The notes under the pieces: model-generated | Databases searched by the model: none | Told to the model about the DNA's origin: nothing | What the model saw: the letters and a program-made list of their open reading frames with translations, nothing else | Made by a program: the position numbers and the translations under genes | Shown: in pieces, positions 1-8,200 of the stretch | Position numbering within the stretch: the first letter of the stretch is position 1 | How the letters are laid out: each line of letters starts with the position of its first letter | Origin: Carposina sasakii | Taxonomy: Eukaryota > Arthropoda > Insecta > Lepidoptera > Carposinidae | Length of the DNA: 64,000 nt | Direction: 5' to 3' | Assembly (NCBI GenBank): GCA_014607495.2 | Contig: CP053157.1 | Span: forward strand, 11,098,001 to 11,162,000

Positions 1-85
1 AATCAATGCAGCCAATTTAAAGGAAGCTCATAGACTTTTGGAGAAAAAACACATGATTGGAAAACTGGTTTTGACTGGTTTTTAA
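1..85 (+). CDS. MDR dehydrogenase/reductase paralogue, 3' end only
   Basis: The reading frame enters the window open at base 2 and runs 27 codons to a TAA at 83-85. The tail (NAANLKEAHRLLEKK, then IGKLVLTGF) is nearly the same as the C-terminus of the complete gene at 1682-2719 (NAENLREAHRLMEEK, then IGKLVLSGF). It is therefore the end of a tandem paralogue in the same orientation. The family is NAD(P)H-dependent quinone/alcohol oxidoreductase of the MDR superfamily, and this stretch is the last helix and strand of the catalytic fold. The rest of the gene lies upstream of the window, so introns and completeness cannot be judged. A poly(A) signal follows at 155-160. Confidence 0.78.
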   Translation, partial: INAANLKEAHRLLEKKHMIGKLVLTGF

Positions 86-154
86 CCTGTTGTTGCATTA
101 CAATATCATATGAATTTTTTAAAGTTATGATTTGTGTAATAACATTATTTCTAC

Positions 155-160
155 AATAAA
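155..160 (+). terminator. Polyadenylation signal of the first MDR paralogue
   Basis: AATAAA lies 70 bases after the stop codon of the partial gene, in an AT-rich 3' UTR. Position and motif fit a eukaryotic cleavage signal; the exact cleavage site is not visible. Confidence 0.5.
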
Positions 161-1681
161 CAGTTTGTTTTTCGTTGCTACTCTATACGAAGGATACGTA
201 GGATACATCAAATAAAGTAAGTTAATGCCAAAAAAATTGCTGGGAAACGATGTTAATTAAAATAAAATCAATTACTTGATCGGGCGAAATTTATAGTATC
301 CAGTGTTTGTGTTAGTTTTCTTATAGCCAGATTTAAATTATTTTTCGTGGAAAAATGTTATAACAAGCATCTATGACCTATGTACATTTATGCAAAAAAA
401 CGCAGTCTATTTACTCAACTTTGGACCCTAATATCTTGGTAACCAGTCACTTCCCAGGTATGCTTCCATGGAGAAATTGATCGTGATGGTGGGGAGATTC
501 CGTAGTATTCGGGAACGTTGACGACCAAAAAACATCCTGTATACATATAGGTGTAAGTAACAGGAATAAATTAATAGTAAGTAGGTATATTCTCTTCGCA
601 TCGTTTTCCTTATTACTGAGGGTCGTGACTCCCCCGCTGCATCAGTTGCTCCCGTGAGTAATAGTAGAACGTATTAAATGACGTAGGTACATTAGTTGTA
701 CATTAGAACTTGTACATCTCAACTATACCCTTAAAATTGGTCAGAAGTGGCACCATGTGGTTATATCGGCCCTTGGTGCTCTGCCTACACCGTAAAGTCG
801 TGATTATAGGTATTTATATGTACGTATTTTACATATACACCAAACCAACAACAAACTCTATTCTCTTACTCTTATAGTCTGATAGGGGATGGAAATGGAC
901 ACGACCGGTGTGAGATAAGCGTAGAATCAACGGTTTTACTAACATACCTAATTACTAAATTAATGTAGGCAGGTACCTACAAACTTATCACCTCACATTA
1001 ACACACGGAATACTTAACATAGGGTTCAATGTCAAGGTAAAACGCTAAATTAACTGGCTAACTCCTATTGGCAAGATCACATGGTTACCTTGTTAAAACG
1101 TAATCTGTGCTCTTTATTAGGAGGACTAGCAATCATAAGCAAACCCAATAATATAAGTTTTTTTTAGATAATTAATTATCTAACGTTACGTGTTTTAGCA
1201 TATATAATGCGTTTAACGAAAAGAAAGTAATCTCACTATAACCTCTGTGATACTTTGTATTTTCTGTACGCCCACCACCGTCCCTTTTCCAGGCTCACGT
1301 GATTAATATTAGGTATAGGCGATCCTACACAACATGATCATAACATTGCATAAAGCTAAACTCTAATCTTATCATTGATAGATTACAAATTAAAATGACA
1401 TTCGGTATTCCCGTCTCTCTTTATCAGTTACACAATACTTTACGATATGAAGTATCATCAGCTGTATCGTATACTTAAACCTTACCGCAAGACACGACAT
1501 TAGTCATTACCTATGCGAATCGGCCCGCGGCGTGTGTTTCTGTTTCTACGCATAAAACGTTAATAAACTCGAGTACATCTAGCGCGGAATTTTAAACGAG
1601 GACCACTTAATACTGCCTTAGAGGACCGGAGCGAAATAGATTCAATTGACTGCCAAATTCTCAGTTGAACAGTTCAATATC
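161..1681. other. Intergenic region between the tandem MDR genes
   Basis: No convincing coding frame. It holds one repeat fragment (718-815) and otherwise AT-rich unique-looking DNA with scattered TAGGTACCTA-like palindromes. The last 150 bases must hold the promoter and 5' UTR of the complete MDR gene, but no clear TATA box or initiator could be assigned. Confidence 0.5.
718..815 (+). repeat. 3' end of a SINE with an RTE-like tail
   Basis: About 95 bases match 17193-17300 with few differences (CTCAACTATACCCT..., GGCACCATGTGGTT..., GGTGCTCTGCCTAC...GTGATTAT). The end of the match resembles the terminus of the RTE-like LINE fragments elsewhere in this window, which end ...CTCTGCCTACCCC...GCGTGATTATATG. 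It is read as a 5'-truncated SINE copy. Confidence 0.6.
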
Positions 1682-2719
1682 ATGGCAAAAAGTTTGCCGA
1701 AAGTTATGAAGGCCGTGGGTTTGACCAAATATTTGCCGGTGTCGGACGCGAGAAGTTTAGTGGACCTCGAAGTGAACTTGCCAAATTTACTAAAATCGGA
1801 TGTGTTGGTTAAAGTGAAAGCAATATCGGTTAATCCGATCGATGCAGCTATCAGATCTTCGAAGTTAAATGAAGAAGAGCCTACCCCAAGGATTCTAGGC
1901 TGGGACGGTGCCGGCGTTGTAGTCTCTAAAGGTGAAACGTCCAAATTATTCAATGTTGGCGACGAAGTAATCTTCACTGGAGATTTAAGAAGAGGTGGCG
2001 CGAATGCTGAATACGTCGCACTGGACGAGGATCTGGTTGGTACAAAGCCTAAAAACCTGACTTTCGAACAAGCCGCCGCAATGCCTTTGACCGCTCTTAC
2101 AGCTTACGAGGCTCTGTATGATCGATTAGAGCTGTCGGAGAAAGACAAAGGAAAATCCATATTGATCATCAATAGTGCCGGAGGTGTAGGCTCCGTTGCG
2201 ACACAGCTGGCGAAGAATTTAGGCTTGACAGTGATTGGAACAGCTTCTCGCAAAGAAACTACTGCATTTACGAGACAACATGGTGCCGAGTATGTCCTCA
2301 ATCATAGGCAGGATTTAGTTGAACAATTGAAGTTTGAGGGTTTTGCCAATGGCGTCGACTATATATTAGTAATCTTCGACCCAACTGTATACTGGGGTAC
2401 ATTGATGAATGTCATTAAGCCAGAGGGCAAAATTTGTACTATGGTAAATCCGAGTGGGCCGGTTGACATCAGGCCGTTAAAAGACAAGAGTATAACTTTA
2501 GCTTCAGAAAGTATGCTGACTAGGATACTGTTTCAAACGAAGAACAAGTCCAGACACCACGTGATATTGGAAGAAGTATCCAAGATGCTGGAGAGTGGAA
2601 AAATAAAATGCACACTAACGAAAACATTGTCGCCCATCAATGCAGAAAATCTGAGAGAAGCACACAGGCTCATGGAAGAAAAGAGCACGATTGGAAAACT
2701 TGTGTTGTCCGGATTTTAA
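1682..2719 (+). CDS. Zinc-binding-type alcohol dehydrogenase / quinone reductase family protein (MDR), intronless
   Basis: A single exon encodes 345 aa from the ATG at 1682. The open frame extends 12 codons upstream, but only from a TTG; the ATG has a usable context (ATCATGG). The N-terminal GroES-like half (about residues 9-140) has the VSVNP-D motif region (here SVNPIDAAIR) and a LGWDGAGVV strand. The Rossmann half has the nucleotide-binding loop SAGGVGS at about 165-171 followed by TASRKE, which suggests NADP(H). The four structural-zinc cysteines of classical ADHs are absent, as in quinone reductases. Family knowledge: order and spacing of motifs match the bacterial 'zinc-binding alcohol dehydrogenase family' (TIGR02817-like) more than animal RTN4IP1 or zeta-crystallin. 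Expected activity is NADPH-dependent reduction of quinones or enals; the substrate is unknown. It is a tandem duplicate of the gene ending at 85. Lack of introns and bacterial affinity suggest ancient transfer, which is inference. Confidence 0.88.
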   Translation: MAKSLPKVMKAVGLTKYLPVSDARSLVDLEVNLPNLLKSDVLVKVKAISVNPIDAAIRSSKLNEEEPTPRILGWDGAGVVVSKGETSKLFNVGDEVIFTGDLRRGGANAEYVALDEDLVGTKPKNLTFEQAAAMPLTALTAYEALYDRLELSEKDKGKSILIINSAGGVGSVATQLAKNLGLTVIGTASRKETTAFTRQHGAEYVLNHRQDLVEQLKFEGFANGVDYILVIFDPTVYWGTLMNVIKPEGKICTMVNPSGPVDIRPLKDKSITLASESMLTRILFQTKNKSRHHVILEEVSKMLESGKIKCTLTKTLSPINAENLREAHRLMEEKSTIGKLVLSGF

Positions 2720-2827
2720 AATCTAAATAAGTACATATACAAATGTTTATTAGATAAAACTGTTTTTTATTTACGCGTGCGTTCGTACTCAGCGTCATCA
2801 ACATGCTAATGTAGGTACCTATACATT

Positions 2828-2833
2828 AATAAA
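2828..2833 (+). terminator. Polyadenylation signal of the MDR gene
   Basis: AATAAA lies 109 bases after the stop codon, in an AT-rich 3' UTR. A weaker ATAAAA-type run is nearer the stop, so the cleavage point is uncertain. Confidence 0.45.
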
Positions 2834-2849
2834 ATATACATTAAAAAAA

Positions 2850-2925
2850 TGCAGAGGTCGTGGGTTCGATTCCCACCCGGGTGAGGAATTTTTTCTATTT
2901 CTTTATTAATAAAATTATTCATAAT
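2850..2925 (+). repeat. tRNA-derived SINE fragment (B-box region)
   Basis: It contains a Pol III B-box-like core (GGTTCGATTCCC) inside GAGGTCGTGGG...CCACCCGGGTGAG, followed by an AT-rich body. The same head-body arrangement occurs at 17113-17180, where it continues into the RTE-like tail. No A box or foldable tRNA cloverleaf is present, so it is not a tRNA gene. Confidence 0.6.
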
Positions 2926-3842
2926 ATTGTAATAGTTGTTATAGACAGATGGTTTTTTTTCATCCTAGCATCAACAGTGTAGATTCAACACTGATTTAAA
3001 TTAAAAAGTTGATATAAATTATGTGTGTACCTATGATATGTAGGCACAGTATATAGGTAAGTAAATTATGAAAATATTTACGTGAATAAAGTTTCAGCAG
3101 TAAGTACATACCTACATACATGCAAGTTTTTTACATGTCATACACTTAGAATAACGTCACTGGTCATAAATAAAACATTAGCTTTCATGGTTGTTTGCTA
3201 TAAAATATATTCTACTGTATTGAATTATATGTATAAAGCGTTACTATTCAGAACTGCAAATAACCTTCCTCTGACCGTCGAATTTCGCCTGTGATAGCAA
3301 TTATAAATTACCAAATTCGAGGGTGAGCCAAGGGTGTATGTGCCCGTTAATGGGCCTATACTAGATGTTTAGGTAGGTGTTTATAATCATTAAATTTTAT
3401 TTTCGAAACCATGACGAAATCCGTGTTGCTGTTGTGGTTTTATCACCTAATATACAGGGTATGGGTGACAGCTCGGCAAATACTTAACGTACTTTTAACT
3501 TTTTAGAGTGCAACTTTTATTTTGAAAAAAAATTTTGGTAAAAATTTTATTTTAAAATCATTATCTGAGGCCTAATTAAACGAACTAAATATTTTTTTCC
3601 TGAAAATAAAAAAAAAATACGGAAAATTTTAGAATTTCCTTCCATAATTTTTAGTGTATTCCGCCTCAGAATCATGGTCTGAAGTCATGGTATTAATATT
3701 TGCCTGGCAGTCACAAACACCTTGTATACTCGTACTTATTGCAAATTGATATCCAAAATCAAATAGTCTTAAATGAATCTACGACTAGAAAACTGTATTC
3801 TTAATGTTATGCAATTTAATCGTGTTATTACATACATACATA

Positions 3843-4490
3843 AAAATCACGCCACTTTCCCGGAGGGGTAGCCAAAGATTACGGATCTCCATTTGCTACG
3901 ATCCTGACACACCTCTTTCGCTTCATCTACTTTCATGATATTCTTCATGCACGCTCGTCGGTTTAAGGTACTCTTGACATGACCTTTCTCTAGAATTTCA
4001 CCAATTTGATCGGTGAAAGTCCGGCGATGTCTTCCCCTTCCAACCCTTCCATCCACTCTTCCGTTGTACACTTCCTTTGTCAGTCTACTTTCACTCATCC
4101 TCTCCACATGCCCAAACCACCTCAACATACCCATCTCCATCTTTGTCACCACGTCCTCATATACAGGGTGTAACAGAAAGGGTATGTTAAGCGAAAAGTT
4201 ATGTAAATAGCCCACTATAGAGAACCTATTTCAAAAATTTGAGACTCAAAATCAAATGTTTACTTTTAAGGATTTTATGAACATTCCTGAGTTGTTTCGG
4301 AATTCTCCATACTATCTTGAAAAATAAACATGTGATTTCGAGTCTGAAATTTTGTGGGTAGGTTCCTTTTAGTGGGCTATTTACAAAGCTTTTTGCTTAA
4401 CATACCCTTTCTGTTACACCCTGTGTAGCACACTTATTTCTGATCACCTCATTTCTTATTCTATCTTTCAAAGTGATCGTGTTATTAATT
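3843..4490 (-). pseudogene. RTE-like LINE, C-terminal reverse-transcriptase fragment, split by a MITE
   Basis: Read on the minus strand, the frame (about 4480 down to the TGA at 3847-3849) gives DRIRNEVIRNKCA before the MITE at 4163-4424. After it come YEDVVTK and LRWFGHVERM, then a basic GRGRHRR stretch and a DRSKWRSV motif. This is the region after the reverse-transcriptase palm of RTE/BovB-like non-LTR elements. The reading frame on the two sides joins cleanly if the 262-bp MITE is removed. The upstream RT and endonuclease are missing, so this is a dead 5'-truncated copy. Related 3' ends lie at 5970-6181, 6787-6935 and 57533-57582. Confidence 0.8.
4163..4424. mobile_element. Palindromic MITE, 262 bp (family M1, copy 1)
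   Basis: The ends are inverted repeats: ACAGGGTGTAACAGAAAGGG at the left and its complement (ACACCCTGT end) at the right. The similarity continues inward for at least 60 bases, including TAGCCCACT and its complement. A second copy of exactly the same length lies at 31608-31869. It carries no coding sequence. It sits inside an RTE-like LINE fragment whose codons are contiguous across it, so its insertion left no obvious target duplication. Confidence 0.85.
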
Positions 4491-4839
4491 AAAATGATAT
4501 TACTGTTTCAATGTCAAGGAATCAATTATTAGCAAAATGTCTGTCATAAGATAGTTAACAGATATGTGACGGTAACGAACAGATAATTACATAAAAGTTC
4601 ATAAAACTAACCACAGTAACCATAAAGATAAAATAGGGAACGATGTACGTCGATATAGGTACCTATATATCTGTGTGTCTTCGCCTACTGCGAAATTCAA
4701 AGGAAATCATACTTACTTATACACTTCAATAGCATAAATTTTGCGGTTGTCCCTACGACTAAACTTCGAAGTGCGATTACACCTAGCTCTAGCCAGCGGA
4801 AACTCTGTTAATCTCAAAACAAACATATTTAAGACATAT

Positions 4840-5144
4840 TAAGTGGACGCCCGCGATTCCGTTCGCGTGGACTACAGAAAAAACAAAATGTCGAAATTAT
4901 CCCGGATAAAAACATTTTCCCGGGATAAAAAGTAGCCTATATGTTAAGTGGGACCTGTCGCAATATATTATATTAAAACTGCATCGAAATTGGTTCAGCC
5001 GTTTCTGAGATTAGCGTGCACAAACGCACAGACCAAAATTCCAAAAATCATTGTTTTGGGTACTATTGCGTTAATAAAGGTCTCCTATAATATTTTATAT
5101 ATCTTCCATGTACAGACAGCGATACGTTACATTTTTATTATAGA
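4840..5144 (-). mobile_element. Non-autonomous Helitron (family H1, copy 1)
   Basis: On the minus strand it starts TCTATAATAAAAATGTAACG after an A and runs about 305 bases to GCGTCCACTTAAT, a decayed form of the CTAG terminus. Length and sequence match the element split by the solo LTR at 37821-38591. The hairpin before the 3' end (GCG...CGC around the GTCCACGCG motif) is present. It has no Rep/helicase, so it depends on an autonomous relative. Confidence 0.7.
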
Positions 5145-5242
5145 TAAATTGTCTAACTTCAGCCAGCTAAAACTAGGTGTGACACTATAGTATCCGTCGC
5201 ATATACCTACCTTAATATTTTAGTATAGATATGTATTTGCTT

Positions 5243-5248
5243 TTTATT
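5243..5248 (-). terminator. Polyadenylation signal of NUDCD3
   Basis: AATAAA on the minus strand lies 39 bases beyond the NUDCD3 stop codon (5287-5289), fitting a short 3' UTR. Confidence 0.6.
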
Positions 5249-5286
5249 CTAAAATGACAGTAAGAAGATAGGATAATACTGGAATT

Positions 5287-8200
5287 TTATTGTAAGCTTT
5301 GGTTTTTACTGAGCACACTGGGATCGAATGGTTGCCCTTGGAAGGGCGAGCCCTCGGCGTTCCAGGCCTTCTTTAGGAGTCCCATGTTACGGATCTCGTC
5401 GCTTGTCGGCAAACCCTTTAGTTTCTGTTCCTGATTCCACTGGAGTTCGCGCACCTAGAACAAGAGTATATGTGAAAATAGAGTATAGTGAAAAAAATAC
5501 ACGCGAAAATAATTGCTGTTCCCTGTTTACCTGACGACCGATTGGTGTAGTTGGTAGTGACTATTATAATAATAAATAAATAATAAATAAATATTCACAC
5601 ACTACACAACACATTAACCTAGTCCCACATTAAGATCCCTAAGGTCTTGTGTCGTGGGTACTAAGCAACGGTATATAAATACATAGATAAGTATAGAAAC
5701 ATCCATGACTCGGAAACAAACATCGATATTCATCATATCAATGTTTGCACCTACCGGGATTCGAACCCAGGACCTATGGCGTCGCAGGCAGGGTCACTAC
5801 CTACTAAACCAATCGGCCGTCAACAATAATATTATATTACGTACATGCAAGTGATGAAATTTCACAATGAGATGTGCAGGCATTTCAGAGCACTTGTGTA
5901 GTTATAACTTCATCTTATTTTCTTAAATACCAACTGGATCATATTATACATTAACGAAAGATATATATATGGCAGAAGTGAATGGCAATGCTAGGAGAGG
6001 TCGCCCTAGACGAACCTACATAGACCAAATTGGGGATGTGTTAAAAAAAGGTCTAGTCAAGAGCACCCGAAACCGGCGAGCATGTATGAAGATGTTAATG
6101 AATGTGGATAAGGCGAAAGAGGTATGTTTGGAACGTACTAAATGGAGATCTGTAGTCTCTGTCTACCCCTATGAGATATAGGTGTGAGGTTATGTATGTA
6201 TGTATATTATACATGGATATAAAGATTCCCGAGTAATAAATAAGAATAACAGCGCGCCTAAACTTATTTCTGGCCAAGCAGTCGTCAACATAAAGTGGAT
6301 AAAAATGTGGACTATGCTCAATGCATTAAATATTGAGATTACAGGCAGTTAGGATCCGCAAACATTGACCCAGGCTCCGACAGTGTTTGTTTATATACCA
6401 AGATAAGAGTATTGTTAACTAATTAAGTTAAATAAATATAATAATGTTAATCTTTCATCTAGACTTCAATCAAAGTGCAATCTTACATGTTGTCATGTTG
6501 CTAGGCGCAAGGAGCGACAGATTGTTTTACTTGACTGCGCCAGAAAGAGGCGTCCTACCGAGGCTAGAGGCTAGGAGTCCTACCTACTGAGGCCACCTCA
6601 TGGTAGGTATTTCGAGTGTACGTAAGTACTATTTACATAATTTATGTATGTTTCTAGACTAAAGCCTTAACAGCTTGTCGCATTTAAACATAAGGAGTGG
6701 TAGGTATCATTAGATTCGTCTTATAGCCAAATTTTCCAATGGCCAGATAGCCTATCTGAGGGTTAAAGAACTGGTTAAAGATTATGTTGTCAAAGAGTAC
6801 CCTAAACCGACGTGCATGAAGAATATCATTGAAGTAGATGAAGCAAAAGAGGTGTGTCAGGATCGTAGCAAATGGAGATCCGTGATCTCTGCCTACCCCT
6901 CCGGCAAAAAGGCGTGATTATTATGTATGAATTATCTTGATAAAGTATGTATTAAAAAAAGACAGCATCAACTTTAGATAGGCTATCTGACCATTGAAAA
7001 TATCGGCCCTTATAATCGTCGTGGGTGATGCTGGGCATATAAAAATTATGACACAGTCTGATTTCAAATTATCTATTAATGATTATTTAGTAATATCATT
7101 TGCCGCGTGGTGCCGGCAGAGTAGAGTTTGTACCACCCCTGCCTGCCCGAGGGTATCGTATGAGGCGATTAAGGATTTCCGGGAGGTGGGCAGCAGCGCC
7201 TCCCGTGTTGACAACATAGTCCGAAAATCACACTGCGGTCATCAACCCGCCTGCCCAGCGTGGTGACTATGGGCAAAGCCCCCATGTGGCAGTAGCCTTG
7301 TGGCGTGCCCTGGGGGAGGCCTACATGGAGGCCTACATCCAGCAGTGGACTGCAATAGAATAGGCTGAAGGCGAAGGCGATGTATGAATATAATATGTAG
7401 TTGTGTTCGACGCCTTCTGGCCAGACGGACCAATGACTTGAAGAGGGTGGTAGGGAATTGATAGTGAAAAAGGGAGATCGAGCCTTGTGGTTGTGCCCTG
7501 GGGGAGGCCTATGTCCAGCAGTGGATTGAAGTAGGCTGATGTTATGTGAATAATAATATTATTACTTACTTTGGCAACATGATCATCTGGCAACTCATCT
7601 ATGGATCTGGAGCAGTCGATTTTATTAAGGTCAATCGGTTCTTCAGAGTTCAACAGTTTGTCCCACCAGCGTTCTTGTGCTTTTTCTGAAAATTATTTGT
7701 TGTTGCTATAGATATATATATCATATAAAAATTATAAATAACGAAATGAAAAAAAAAATCACCCAGTGAGATTTGCTCACAACCTCTCACAAACCGTGCT
7801 TTCGCTCTAACCAACTGAGCTATCGGGTCAATTAACTCGGATGACGAATTTTACTATCTCTTTTACATTACGTTATTGGCAACGTAATTTTTTCATCCCG
7901 ATAGCTATCATCATCATCAGCCTATTTCAGTCCACTGCTGGACGTAGGCCTCCCCCAGGGCACGCCACAAGACTGCCATAGGGGGTATTTGCCCATAATC
8001 ACCACGCTGGGCAGGCGGGTTGGTGACCGCAGTTTGTATTTTGGACTATATTGTCAACACGGGAGGCGCTGCTGCCCACCTCGCAGACATGGGGTGGTAC
8101 GAATTCTACTCTGCCGGCACCACGCGGCGGATAGCTATACACCTAGCCAAATCTCGGTAAACAAAGCTGGATCGTAGCTAGCTGATTATATTATGGAGAA

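Noticed and set aside
2850..2890. Possible tRNA gene (B-box core)
   Set aside because: No acceptor stem, D arm or anticodon arm can be formed; the same core occurs in a longer SINE at 17113.
7242..7433. Short minus frames around the LINE tails
   Set aside because: Reverse reading of GC-rich LINE 3' ends.
7763..7832. Possible minus-strand tRNA with A box
   Set aside because: The head looks like a tRNA but the 3' half does not pair and runs into a SINE body.
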